From assembly GCA_977006965.1 (NCBI GenBank), contig OZ345367.1, positions 1,550,001 to 1,614,000 of the forward strand: a stretch of 64,000 nt of DNA, given 5' to 3'. Below are positions 35,433-47,098 of this stretch, one piece after another. The first letter of the stretch is position 1. The number at the start of each line of letters is the position of its first letter. The stretch is from Phymatolithon calcareum (lineage: Eukaryota; Rhodophyta; Florideophyceae; Hapalidiales). A model generated the notes under the pieces. That model made no database searches, was not told the origin of the DNA, and was given only the letters and a program-made list of their open reading frames with translations. Both the position numbers and the translations under genes were made by a program.

Positions 35433-36914
35433 CTCCCCCTTGATCAAGGGACACTACGACTTTCTCGCGCATATACCCATGTCATGTGCGAACTTGGCCG
35501 TCTTGACACGATCGAGTGGCTTGGTGAGCGCATCCGCAATCATCAACTCAGTACTACAATACTTGATAGATATCTTGCCCGTGGAAACCATATTACGAAC
35601 ATAGTGATATTGGATGTCTATGTGCTTGTTCCTCTGAGTGATGGCCGCGTTTCGTCCGGTCGCGATCGCACTTTGACTGTCAGTGTACAGAGTCATGGCG
35701 GATGGCTTCTCGAGACCTTGAACATCGGCAATGAGTCTTGACAACCAGACAGATTCCTTGGCGGCGGCACACGAAGCGATGTATTCCGCTTCGCATGTTG
35801 AAGTGGCGACGATGGTTTGCTTCTTTGAACGCCAGCTTATGGCTCCCCCTGCAAGAGGGAACACATAGCCACTCGTGGACCGTCTTGTCTCAACACATCC
35901 CGCCCAATCCGCATCCGTGTAACCGATTGGAACCAAACTCCCACTTCCACCGAACAAAATTCTGTGATCTCGAGTACCCGCAATGTATCGCAGAACACGC
36001 TTCACGCCCATCCAGTGACGTTTCAGAGGCTTTTCGCAGAACGAAGACAGCTTTCCGACCGAGTCCGTGTAACATAAAAAATCAAGAATCATCTACTGAA
36101 GGAGGGGAGTATGATTATCATACTCTTATCATAGTTTGACACGTGTCTCTGCCAATCTCCTTCATTCAAACTTCTGAGACACTTTGAGTTTCGACTTGAC
36201 ACGTGTACACGTGTACCGAGATCATACCTTGATATTGAAGTGTGTTTGCGACTAGAGCTCCAAGGAATCACACTTCCAACACTCCCCCTTGATCAAGGGA
36301 CACTACGACTTTCTCGCGCATATACCCATGTCATGTGCGAACTTGGCCGTCTTGACACGATCGAGTGGCTTGGTGAGCGCATCCGCAATCATCAACTCAG
36401 TACTACAATACTTGATAGATATCTTGCCCGTGGAAACCATATTACGAACATAGTGATATTGGATGTCTATGTGCTTGTTCCTCTGAGTGATGGCCGCGTT
36501 TCGTCCGGTCGCGATCGCACTTTGACTGTCAGTGTACAGAGTCATGGCGGATGGCTTCTCGAGACCTTGAACATCGGCAATGAGTCTTGACAACCAGACA
36601 GATTCCTTGGCGGCGGCACACGAAGCGATGTATTCCGCTTCGCATGTTGAAGTGGCGACGATGGTTTGCTTCTTTGAACGCCAGCTTATGGCTCCCCCTG
36701 CAAGAGGGAACACATAGCCACTCGTGGACCGTCTTGTCTCAACACATCCCGCCCAATCCGCATCCGTGTAACCGATTGGAACCAAACTCCCACTTCCACC
36801 GAACAAAATTCTGTGATCTCGAGTACCCGCAATGTATCGCAGAACACGCTTCACGCCCATCCAGTGACGTTTCAGAGGCTTTTCGCAGAACGAAGACAGC
36901 TTTCCGACCGAGTC
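35217..36914. repeat. 849-bp tandem duplication
   Basis: 35217-36065 and 36066-36914 read the same base for base wherever I compared them, at a constant offset of 849. Each unit contains the inner half of an LTR and most of RNase H. The joint at 36065/36066 links RNase H sequence (GAGTC) to mid-LTR sequence (CGTGTAACAT), with CGTG/CCG as possible microhomology. Confidence 0.9.
35454..36065 (-). pseudogene. duplicated copia RNase H
   Basis: Open minus frame with SVGKLSSFCEKPLKRHWMG, ADWAGCVETRRS, AEYIASCAAAKE, TDSQSAIATG and HIDIQYHYVRNMV, ending after GICARKS. It is the outer copy produced by the 849-bp duplication. The rest of pol is cut off by the joint, so this RNase H has no reverse transcriptase attached. 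Confidence 0.85.
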
Positions 36915-38052
36915 CGAGATGTCTGGGCGTGTACCAACCATCAAGTACATGAGACTTCCGATGGCTGGACGGTATGGAACTTGTTCATCGACGAGCTGGG
37001 TGATGTCGACTTCTTCGGTTCCGGTGTTCTTGTTGCTTGACTCCATAGGGGTTGGTGCTGGTTTCGAGTTCTCCATGCCGAAACGTTCCAAGACTGACTG
37101 AGCGTTGACCGACTGCGAGAGGTGAAGAGTTCGAAGTGTGCGATCTCGGCGAATTTCAAGTCCAAGACAAACACTAGCTTCTCCAAGGTCCTTCATCTCG
37201 AATCGCTTGTTCAGCTCCCCCTTGATCCACGAAATAGCAGAAGTATCGTTTCCGGCAATCAGCAAGTCATCCACATATAACGCGATGATCATGATGCTGC
37301 TTGAATTATGCCGGACATAAAGACAATGATCATTGCGACTTCTTGAGAAGCCGAGCTCGTCGATGAGGAACTTGTCGATCTTGGCATTCCACTGTCGCGG
37401 TGCTTGCTTCAGGCCGTATAGTGCCTTCAAGAGCTTGCAAACAAGGTCAGGACGCTTGGGATCACGAAATCCAGACGGAACCTCCATGTAGATGTCTTCG
37501 TCAAGGTCACCATGCAGGAACGCTGTCACAGCATTCATTTGGTGGAGTTCCAGATCATGGACAGCAACTGTTGAAAGTAGGATACGAATCGAGGTGAATT
37601 TGACGACTGGGGCATACGTTTCACCGTAGTCCACCCCATGCACATATCGGAACCCTTTTGCCACAATTGGGACTTTTGGGCCTGTATCCTTGACCTTGAA
37701 GACATACTTGCACGGTAGCACGTTCATGTCGGAGTTGCGCGGAACAAGTTTCCAGGTATTGTTATGGACGAGTGAAAAATGTTCTTTCTCAATAGCCTTT
37801 GACCAGAAGTCGACATTATGATTTGAAGTCACTTCTTTAAAGGTCTGAGGTATTTGATGAGAAGACAAATCGGATTCCAATTCGAGATTGACAGATTCGA
37901 AGGCAAGCATTGCAGTGTGCGGGGGAGCTTTCCAGAAGTCAGTTGGTGGTTTTGAGACCCGAGCTGACATGCGCAGAATGGGTTTGGCGATCATCGGTGT
38001 AGTTACTTCTGATGCTGGTGGTGTTGTTGGTTGTTCTGCATCGTCCGCCTGC
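36303..38052 (-). pseudogene. copia RT/RNase H of copy 7
   Basis: Open minus frame from the head-to-head joint (about 38052, QQADDAEQPTTPP) through the linker, reverse transcriptase (ALYVDDLLIAG) and RNase H to the stop at 36303 after GICARKS. No internal stop. The N-terminal part is the A2 subfamily (VTSNHNVDFWSKAIEKEH), whereas from about RFRDPKR onward it is A1-like, so the copy looks recombinant. Protease and integrase are absent. Confidence 0.87.
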
Positions 38053-39777
38053 TGTATCTCCATCTGGTTCTGACGAAACATCTCCGATGATCGCCAAACC
38101 CATTCTGCGTAGGTCAGGTCGGGTCTCAAAACCACCCACTGACTTCTGGAACGCTCCCTCGCATACTGCTATGCTGGCCTTCGAATCCGTCAACCTTGCA
38201 TCTGAAATCGGTTTGTCTTCTCATCAAGTGCCTCAGACCTTCAAGGAAGCGACTTCAATTAAAAATGTCGACTTCTGGTCTCCGGGCATTGAGAATGAAC
38301 ACTCGTCACTAACCCGCAACAACACTTGGAAGTTGGTCACTCGCAAGCCTGGCATGAACGTTCTACCGTGCAAGTATGTCTTCAAGGTCAAGGATACAGG
38401 CCCTAAAGTCCGTATTGTTGCGAAAGGGTTCCGACAGGTGCATGGGGTGGACTACGGTGAAACGTATGCCCCAGTCGTAAAGTTCACCTCGATTCGTATC
38501 CTACTTGCAACCGTTGCTGTCCATGATTTGGAACTATACCAAATGGATGTTGTTACGGCTTTCTTGCATGGTGACCTTGACGAAGACATCTACATGGAGG
38601 TTCCGTCTGGATTTCGTGATCCCAAGCGTCCTGACCTTGTTTGCAAGCTCTTGAAGACACTATACGGCCTGAAGCAAGCACCGCGACAGTGCCATGCCAA
38701 GATCGACAAGTTCCTCATCGACGAGCTCGGCTTCTCAAGTAGTCGCAATGATCCTTGTCTCTATGTCCGGCATAAGTCAAGCAGCATCATGATCATCGCG
38801 TTATATGTGGATGACTTGCTGATTGCCGGAAACGATACTTCTGCTATTTCGTGGATCAAGGGGGAGCTGAACGAGCGATTCGAGATGAAGGACCTTGGAG
38901 AAGCTAGTGTTTGTCTTGGACTTGAAATTCGCCGAGATCGCACACTTCGAACTCTTCACCTCTCGCAGTCGGTCTACGCTCAGTCAGTCTTGGAACGTTT
39001 CGGGATGGAGAACTCGAAACCAGCACCAACCCCTATGGAGTCAAGCAACAAGAACACCGGAACCGAAGAAGTCGACATCACCCAGCTCGTCGATGAACAA
39101 GTTCCATACCGTCCAGCCATCGGAAGTCTCATGTACTTGATGGTTGGTACACGCCCAGACATCTCGGACTCGGTCGGAAAGCTGTCTTCGTTCTGCGAAA
39201 AGCCTCTGAAACGTCACTGGATGGGCGTGAAGCGTGTTCTGCGATACATTGCGGGTACTCGAGATCACGGAATTTTGTTCGGTGGAAGTGGGAGTTTGGT
39301 TCCAATCGGTTACACGGATGCGGATTGGGCGGGATGTGTTGAGGCAAGACGGTCCACGAGTGGCTATGTGTTCCCTCTTGCAGGGGGAGCCATAAGCTGG
39401 CGTTCAAAGAAGCAAACCATCGTCGCCACTTCAACATGCGAGCGGAATACATTGCTTCGTGTGCCGCCGCCAAGGAATCTGTCTGGTTGTCAAGACTCAT
39501 TGCCGAAGTTCAAGGTCTCGAGAAGCCATCCGCCATGACTCTGTACACTGACAGTCAAAGTGCGATCGCGACCGGGTGAAACGCGGCCATCACTCAGAGG
39601 AACAAGCACATAGACATCCAATATCACTATGTTCGTGATCTGGTTGCCACGGGCAAGATATCAATCAAGTATTGTAGTACTGAGTTGATAATTGCGGATG
39701 CACTCACCAAGCCACTCGATCGTGTCAAGACGGCAAAGTTCGCACAAGACATGGGAATATGCGCGAGGAGGTCGTAG
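38053..39777 (+). pseudogene. copia RT/RNase H with frameshift
   Basis: Open from the joint (SPSGSDETSPMIAKPILRRS) through reverse transcriptase (ALYVDDLLIAG) into RNase H (ADWAGCVEARRS). One base is missing at about 39440 (TGCGAGCGG in place of TGCGAAGCGG), which shifts the frame. A CGA-to-TGA change at 39577-39579 follows in the proper frame. The homology continues to the TAG at 39775-39777 after GICARRS. Confidence 0.87.
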
Positions 39778-39798
39778 TGTCCCTCGATCAAGGGGGAG

Positions 39799-40238
39799 TG
39801 TTGGAAGTGTGATTGCTTGGAGCTCTAGTCGCAAACACATTTCAATATCAAGGTATGATCTCGGTACACGAGTACACTTGTCAAGTCGAAAGTCAAAGTG
39901 TCTCAGAACTTGGGATCAAGACGATCGACAGTGACACGTGTCAAACTATGATAAGAGTATGATAATCATACCCCCCTCACTCAGTAGATGATTCTTCATT
40001 TTTCATGTTACACGTGTCATATGATAGTATGACAAATTTGTTTAGGGTTAGTGTGTCTGCGTCGTCAATTAGGGTTTTGATCAAGTCTGGTTGTGTTCTC
40101 AGGTCTATATAGTCTTGACGTGAGGTCCGCCAAGTGAATAAACCAAGGAACTCTTTCACTCACAACTCATCTTCAACTCAACCAATTCACTCCAACCAAA
40201 CTTTTTCCTTCACCTCATCTCCTCCATAATCTCCAACA
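39799..40238 (+). repeat. family A 3' LTR (440 bp)
   Basis: TGTTGGAAGTG ... CATAATCTCCAACA after AAGGGGGAG. Followed by ACAGT, then minus-strand integrase sequence of copy 9. Confidence 0.9.
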
Positions 40239-40243
40239 ACAGT

Positions 40244-41817
40244 CGCATGGTGTATACCGTGGTCCACTTGGAGTGATCATCTATGAATGTGATGAAGTAT
40301 CGAGAGCCTCCAAGTGATGGAATGTCGATAGGACTAAAGACGTCGGAATGTACGAGGTTGAGGACAGCTTCAGAACGAGTACTACTAGACTTTGGGATAG
40401 GAACGCGATGACCTTTGCCGGCAAGACAGCCCTTTCATGGATGTTCTGAGATAGGATTGGGATCTAGGTTCACACCTTTGACCACCAGATGACCTACCAT
40501 ATCAGAGATACCAGAGGGATGGACATGAGCGAGACGTTCATGCCAAAGCTGGAGGCTAGCAAGACAAGAAACTTCGGTAACTTTATTGCCATCTTCAAGA
40601 TCGAGTGAGTAGAGACTCTTGCGAAGTGTTCCTGTAGCAACCGTGTCATCATGAGCTTTAACATAGCAACGACTGTTCTTGAACGTAATCCCATATCCAT
40701 AATCATCCATTTTGGATACCGATAGTAAAGAGTATCCAAAGTCCGGTATGTGCATAGCATCCCTGAGTTTGCATTTCGATGGCTTCCCATTTACATTGAT
40801 CGTAATAATGGCATCACCCTTTCCAGCGATTGTGGCCTTAGCTTTCGTTCCCATTTCAACAGTAGACGACAGTTCGGTGTACGTGCAGAAGAGTGAGCGG
40901 TCAAACGTCATGTGGGATGTGCTTCCGGAGTCAATGATCCAGGACTTGGACTTCTCGGAAATGTCGGAATTGCGCACCTTGGCCATCAAGAATACAAAGT
41001 CGGAATCAGACATGACACGAACAGGTTCCGACTCATCAGTCACAAATGCAGATGGTTTTGTTTGTTTTTCATTCCGACGTTTGTATCCTTCTGGAGCAAG
41101 GTGAGGGAATTTGGTCCAACACTGAACGCTCTTATGTCCGGATCGATGACAATGGTCGCAGTGATCACGAATGCGTTCTCCATCGCGTCTGGCGGTGAAC
41201 AGTGCGGCAGTCTCAGCTTTCACGGTTGATGCTTCGACTCTCATCGACATACGCTTCTCCTCTTGCAAAAGTCTGCTCTTCACAAACTCGAGCGAGAATG
41301 ACTCATCCTCGTTGCCAAGAGCATCGAGTGCACTGATTAAGCTATCGTACCGTTCCGGAAGTCCGTTAAGCACAGCCATCGCCATTTCTTTGTCGTCGAT
41401 ATCAACACCCATTGACTTGAGGGTGGATGCGAGCTGGCGAATACGGTTCGTATAAGAAAGTATTTTCTCGTCCTCGAGCATTGTGGCGGTATAGAACTTG
41501 CGACGAGCGGCCAGTTTGTTCAGTAGTGTATGTCGTTCAAAGATATTCAGAATCGACTGCCACATTTCCTTGGCCGTATTCACATCTTGCACATGCTCGA
41601 GATGTTCATCCGAAAGAGAAAGTCCGATAATAGCCTTTGCCTTGTTGTCACTTCGACGCCAGAGAGTGAAATCGTCCGAGTCCCGTGCCGGTGGATCGTC
41701 CTCAATGTGTTCATCAAGTTCGCGGAATGATAGTACTAGCTGAATTTTCTGTTTCCAAGCATGGAAATTGGTCTCATTGAGTTTCTCGACCTTCAGCGTT
41801 CCTTGCGAGTTGTCCAT
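40244..41817 (-). pseudogene. copia Gag-protease-partial integrase
   Basis: The ATG at 41817 (minus strand; MDNSQGTLKVEKLNETNFH) begins a frame that is open through Gag, the zinc knuckle CDHCHRSGHKSVQC, protease SWIIDSGSTSHM and the integrase His pair (WHERLAHVH). It stops at 40435, where TGC became TGA in the first Cys of the CKGC zinc-binding pair. The same frame continues with GCLAGKGHRVPIPKSS and SDVFSPIDIPSLGG to the copy 8 LTR. The lost Cys and the missing rest of pol make it defective. Confidence 0.87.
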
Positions 41818-42332
41818 TTTGGAGAGTGTGGGTCTTCTATCCTTGCCGAAAATCCGTTCGGGGAGTCCATTGCGAGTCAACCGAAGTTAACTATCAAGGC
41901 AATCTATCCCGTATAAGAAATTCCTTCGAGTCAATGTGACCTGGACTTTGATCGGGGGATGGCTGAAAGGCCGTGTACCTCTTGTGGCGTTCTGGTACTC
42001 CTGAACCTGCAGCCGGCAACACGCACTGCAAGACGTTTTGTGGTATCCTGAAGCGGGCCTAGTAAGAATCAAAGATTTTTAACAAGGATACGCAACAGGA
42101 AAACCATTGTAGTGTTTTGGTACACCTGAACCTGCAGCCGGCAACGCGCACTGCAAGACGCTTAGTGATCCCCTGAAGCGTGCCCCGTAAAGATCAGAGA
42201 TACTTAACGAGGATACGGGAGCAGGAGAATCGGAGACAAGAATCTTCTGAAGCGATCCGAGCAAGAAACAACGATTCTTCACAAGGATACGCAAGCAGAA
42301 AGATCAGACAGAGACAGAGAGGGGGCGAAGGA

Positions 42333-42768
42333 TGTTGGATGGAGGTTTGGTTGTTGATGGTTGAGATGGTTGAGATGGTTGAGGTGGTTGAGATGGTTGA
42401 GGTGGTTGAGATGGTTGGGTTGGTTGTGAGATGTTCCTTGGTTTATTGAGTCGGGGCATCAGATCCGGGTCTTATATAGGCCTCAGATTGAGGTATGATA
42501 AAACTTCTGATGCTCATTGCACTACTAACTGTGATTGAATCAATCAACTAAAAGATTGAAATGTCGACTGTGATTGATTCAATCAACAAAATGATTGAAT
42601 TACTGACAATAACAAGATCAATCAATAAATTGATTGAACTGCTACATTGTCAGTAAAGATGAAAAAACATGGATTGATTCTATCATAACATATGAGAAAT
42701 GGTTAGAGACTTATGACACAGGATAATGTGTACTGCGACAAGAGATCCAAGCAGTCACATTTCCAACA
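42333..42768 (-). repeat. family B solo LTR (436 bp) with TSD AAGGA
   Basis: Minus-strand TGTTGGAAATGTGACTGCTTGG ... CCATCCAACA. It is flanked by AAGGA at 42328-42332 and 42769-42773. No internal sequence remains, as expected after LTR-LTR recombination. It lies in the leader of copy 9. Confidence 0.93.
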
Positions 42769-42828
42769 AAGGAGAACCCCGGAGATAATGACGTTGATGA
42801 TGAATCGCAGTGGTTGAGGTGCGTTGAA

Positions 42829-42841
42829 TGGGCCCATAACC
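42829..42841 (-). promoter_or_regulatory. primer-binding site of copy 9
   Basis: Minus strand GGTTATGGGCCCA, immediately inside the 5' LTR that starts at 42842. Confidence 0.7.
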
Positions 42842-43283
42842 TGTTGAAGAAAGTTAGGGAAGTGATGGGGAAAAGAAAAAGTTTGGTTGAAGGAAAATGG
42901 TTGAGTAGAAGATGAGTTGTGAGTGAATGAGTTCCTTGGTTTATTGACTTGGCGGACCTCGCGTCAAGACTATATAGACTTGAGAACTCAATCAACTTGA
43001 TCAAAAACCCTAACTGACGACGGAAGCACTCTAACCCTAAACAAAATTGTCATAATATCATATGACACGTGTAACATGAAAAATGAAGAATCATCTACTG
43101 AGTGAGGGGTGTATGATTATCATAATCTTATCATGCTCTGATACGTGTCATTGCCAATCTTCTTGATTCAAAGTTCTGAGTCACTTTGACTTTCGACTTG
43201 ACACGTGTACATGTGTACCGAGATCATACCTTGATATTGAAGTGTGTTTGCGACTAGAGCTCCAAGCAATCGCACTTCCAACA
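42842..43283 (-). repeat. family A 5' LTR (442 bp)
   Basis: Minus-strand TGTTGGAAGTGCGATTGC ... CTTTCTTCAACA. It cuts the gag of copy 10; the candidate TSD on that side is AAATT (43284-43288). Confidence 0.88.
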
Positions 43284-43816
43284 AAATTCCAGAGAGAATG
43301 ACTCATCCTCGTTCCCAAGAGCATCGAGGCACTGATGAAGCTATCGTACCTTTCTGGAAGTCCGTTAAGTACAGCCATCGCCATTTCTTTGTCGTCGATA
43401 TCGACACCCATTGACTTCAGAGTGGATGCGAGCTGTCGAATGCGGTTTGTATTGGGCAATATTTTCTCGTGCTCGAGCATAGTGGCAGTATAGAACTTGC
43501 GACGAGCAGCCAATTTGTTGAGAAGGGTATGTCGTTCGAAAATATTGAGAATCGACTGCCACATTTCCTTGGCCCTTTCCACATCTTGCACATGCTCGAG
43601 ATGTTCGTCCGAGAGAGAAAGTCCGATAATAGCCTTTGCCTTGTTGTCACTTCGACGCCAGAGAGTGAAATCGTCCGAGTCCCGTGCCGGTGGATCATCC
43701 TCAATGTATTCATCAAGTTCGCGGAATGATAGTACTAGCTGAATTTTCTGTTTCCAAGCGTGGAAATTGGTCTCATTGAGTTTCTCGACCTTCAGTGTTC
43801 CTTGGGAGTTGTCCAT
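43284..43816 (-). pseudogene. copia Gag N-terminal fragment
   Basis: The ATG at 43816 (minus strand; MDNSQGTLKVEKLNETNFH) starts Gag, open to DEYIEDDPPARD, RKFYTATMLEHEKI and KEMAMAVLNGLPERYDS. A one-base loss near 43330 shifts the frame shortly before the LTR of copy 9 cuts it. The zinc knuckle is absent. Confidence 0.83.
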
Positions 43817-44380
43817 TCTGCGGAGTGGGGTCTTATATTCTTGTCGAAAATCCGTTCGGGGAGTCCACTGCGAGTCAACCGAAGTTACCTATCGAGGCAA
43901 TCTATCCCGTATAAGAAATTCCTTCAAGTCAATGTGACCTGGACCTTGATCAGGGGATGGCTCAATGGCAGTATACCTCTTGTGGCGTTTTGGACACCTG
44001 AACCTGCAGTCGGCAACACGCACTGCAAGACGCTTTGTGGTATCCTGAGGTGGGCCCGACAAGAGAACCGAGGGTAATCAAGAAAGGAGACACAACAGAC
44101 ACCCTTGTGGTGTTTTGGTACACCTGAACCTGCAGCCGGCAACGCGCACTGCAAGACGCTATAACACTTTCTGAACGGGCCTCACTCAAAGACCAGAGGT
44201 AACTGAGCAAGGAACCGAACAGGAAGCTCGTGAATAAAGACAGAGAAGTCCCCTGGAGCGGGCCTTGCGAGAATACCAGAGGTAATCAAACAAGGATGCG
44301 CAACCAGGAGAAGATCGGGGGCGAAGGATGAGCCCCGGAGACGACGATGATGATGAAGCGCGGTGGTGATCAAGGGCTGA

Positions 44381-44394
44381 CTGGACCCATAACC
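44381..44394 (-). promoter_or_regulatory. primer-binding site of copy 10, one mismatch
   Basis: Minus strand GGTTATGGGTCCAG, next to the LTR end at 44395. Confidence 0.65.
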
Positions 44395-44837
44395 TGTTGT
44401 TTGGAGGTTATGGATCAGATGAGGTGAATGAAAATGTTTGGTTGGAAAGAAATGGTTCAGGAGAAGTTGGGTTGTGAGTGAATGAGTTCCTTGGTCTATT
44501 GACTTGGCGGACCTCAGGTCAAGACTATATAGACTTGAGAACTCAACCAGACTTGATCAAAACCCTAATTGACGACGGAGACACTCTAACCCTAAACAAA
44601 TTTGTCATACTATCATGTGACACGTGTAACATGAAAAAATCAAGAATCATCTACTGAGTGAGGGAAGTATGATTATCATACTCTTATCATAGTTTGACAC
44701 GTGTCTCTGCCAATCTTCTTGATTCAAAGTTCTGAGACACTTTGACATTCGACTTGACACGTGTGCACGTGTACCGAGATCATACCTTGATTTTAAGGTG
44801 TTTGCGACGAGCGGCTCCAAGCTTCACACTTTCAACA
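44395..44837 (-). repeat. family A 5' LTR (443 bp), diverged
   Basis: Minus-strand TGTTGAAAGTGTGAAGC ... CCTCCAAACAACA. Both ends carry small changes. TATA, AATAAA and CACGTG motifs are still present. Confidence 0.82.
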
Positions 44838-45299
44838 GATGATCTGGAGCGATACAGCATGCCCTGTACGGGTCTAAAGAGCAGGACACAACAGGTTGTC
44901 CTTCGCTGGTTTCGAGAATGCTCGATTAACTTGGAGTATTTCTACCCTCAGTACGTGCAAGACATAGCTTGTCGTCTCTGAATTATGTTTAAGACCCAGC
45001 AGGCGGAAGGTTTCCTTCCCTGCCTCAAAGCCTCGCACTGCCTGCTGCTGATAAAATCACCGCTTCATAGCAGATATAGTCCCAGCTGGTGGCCTACCTG
45101 TACATCGACTTTGCTTGACCTTCTTTTACGTAACAGCACAGATGAGTAAAATTGCCCAGAACGTCAAGAAAAGAGTTCGGCGTGGGCGTGTCACCGATAA
45201 AACCCACCAGATCCGAAAAGATTCTCTTGCTTTTCCGATGAGCATCGATGTCTAAGAGGCCCCCGACATTCCTTCAGCTATATCTTTTCCAATCTGCCA
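44838..45299. other. no gene recognised
   Basis: Unique sequence between copia copy 10 and the minus-strand gene remains. Short frames only. Confidence 0.4.
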
Positions 45300-45602
45300 T
45301 CAAACTTTGTCACTTTTTACTCCCGGTCGGGTCAAGCTGAAGATCCATACATCGTTCGGAGTGCGACTGGGTACAGGCGGTAGGTTCAGACAGACGAGGT
45401 AAATCCTATCACCGCAAGCCTCTTTACCATATTCTTCCTTAAATCCATCCCAAATGAGGGCAAAACAGTACACAGAGTACGGTTCGCCATTTTTCAAAGT
45501 GCCGAAGCTCCAGAACGAAGTGAGTTTATAAGGACCTCGCTGGTCCGCGTGCTGCTCGACGTGTTTTACTTCCTTCACATTTGCGTATTTCGGGCACATC
45601 CG

Positions 45603-45684
45603 CTGAATGGTGAGCGGCAATATTGTCAAAGATCACTTTCGGTCTTTTGATGGCCTAAGAGCTGAGGTTCAATGTCTGTTACAC
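45603..45684 (-). other. possible intron (82 bp)
   Basis: On the minus strand, donor CAA/GTGTAAC and acceptor CCATTCAG/CGG, phase 0. Removal joins SGFQ to RMCPKYANVKEVKHV. Its size is close to that of the 79-bp intron at 13123-13201. Confidence 0.4.
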
Positions 45685-47098
45685 TTGAAATCCAGAGAAT
45701 ATGAGCTCTTTCCTCCTGCTCTGTTCAGTCTCGATTACAATTAAAATTCTAGATCCTAAATCGTTAGACATTAGAAGAGCCCCGTCGGAAGGTCCAACAG
45801 CACGTCCATTATAACGCTCAATTAACGCAATGAGCATATCCACGGTATCTCTGCGTTTGAGAAGTGGCTTCTCCCATTGAAACCATTCAAGATTCATTTC
45901 CTTCCTTCTGCGCTCGATTGCTACCTTCCGCAGTCTTCTCAGTCCCTTCATCTCGTCCGCAGTCGGGCGCAAAGTTTCTTCATCTGAATCTTGATTATTT
46001 TTTTCTTCAGTCGATCTTGAAATCTAAAGAACTTTAACAGTAACGGAATCAGTGGGAGAACAGTATTTCACAAAATCAAAATTCCATTAAAATCCCCATC
46101 CAATGATGAGATACCGTTGGGAAGCGCTCGACTGTGCGAATCCATAGCACGCTTGCAATTTTGCACCATCCATATGTCTACCACTTCGAGATTCTGTCCT
46201 AAAACAGGAGAAGAGCAGAAACAAAGTCCAAAGGATGCCTCCAACTGGTCATTTCGATCACGTGACAGCATCGACATGCAGACGACATCGCCAATTTCTG
46301 CAAATAATTTTGGAAACAAGTCAGACGTATATGTATCAATGGATATACTCTTCGGTTCCCCGTAGAATCATTCACGAGCTGCGATAAGCGGAAAGAGATC
46401 AACACAATCCAGGGTCGAGATGCGAGGGACATTAGAAATATGTCCAGCAGCTCGGTGGTGTTCCAGACTTGTTCGTCCCATGGCCTCAGAAACGTGTGGA
46501 GTGGCAATGTCAGCCCGCGCATATTAGCTCGGAAGAACAATATTAAGTGAAATGATGGGATCACCGGACAGCGAGCCCGAACCCGTAGGAGCGCCAGCTT
46601 TAGAGAGATCCGCAGTTGCATCGAGCGAATAGCTCCTTACTGGCAAAGACCTAAATAGAACCGGGTTAACAGATTTGACCAAAGTTGAGTAGTGCGACAG
46701 GCAGGACACATTGTGCCCAAGATTGGAAAGATTTTCAGTAAATCGATCCTTATTTCCTTTTTCCAATCATCACGATCTTCCGGAGCGAGGGCAGCAAAGA
46801 GCAGTCTAACAGACTGGTATTGGTTCTTCATGAGACTCTGAATACCTGACGTCCTCAAGAGAGCCCATAGTACCCTACAATTCGGAGTAGGCTTGGGTGA
46901 CTCTTCCATGACATTCTCTTCATGGCGCCCGGGAGATGTAATATTCCCAGTCAACATATTGAACGGAAAAGAAATTCCATTCGAAGCAGATTCCGTTTCC
47001 AAAATTGGATCTGGTGTATCTTCTAGATCTAGTATTTCTGCAGAAGATGTGTATCGGCGTAAATGAACCATGTTACCTCCAGTCGCAGAAGTCATCTT

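Larger units (their letters stand above)
34993..38052 (-). mobile_element. copia family A copy 7, 3' half with tandem duplication
   Basis: Minus-strand 3' LTR (34993-35432), RNase H and reverse transcriptase. An 849-bp segment containing part of the LTR and RNase H is present twice. At its inner end (38052) it meets plus-strand copy 8 head to head. The outer 5 bp are ATTAT (34988-34992), with no partner found. Confidence 0.8.
38053..40238 (+). mobile_element. copia family A copy 8, 3' half, head to head with copy 7
   Basis: Plus-strand linker, reverse transcriptase, RNase H and 3' LTR (39799-40238). It starts at the joint with copy 7 and is of the A1 subfamily. Together copies 7 and 8 form an interrupted palindrome over 34993-40238. 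Confidence 0.82.
40239..43283 (-). mobile_element. copia family A copy 9, 5' half, hit by a family B LTR
   Basis: Minus-strand element with 5' LTR (42842-43283), primer-binding site, leader, gag, protease and the first part of integrase. It is cut at 40239-40244 by the LTR of copy 8. Its leader is interrupted by a family B solo LTR (42333-42768). Confidence 0.87.
43284..44837 (-). mobile_element. copia family A copy 10, 5' end only
   Basis: Minus-strand 5' LTR (44395-44837), primer-binding site, leader with repeat units, and the first 180 or so codons of gag (43284-43816). It is then interrupted by the LTR of copy 9. GATGA (44838-44842) is the outer candidate TSD. Confidence 0.85.

Noticed and set aside
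46338-46390. A 51-bp intron in the 46-kb gene
   Set aside because: Splice signals are plausible, but 51 is a multiple of three and the skipped segment also reads as protein-like sequence, so neither reading can be preferred.
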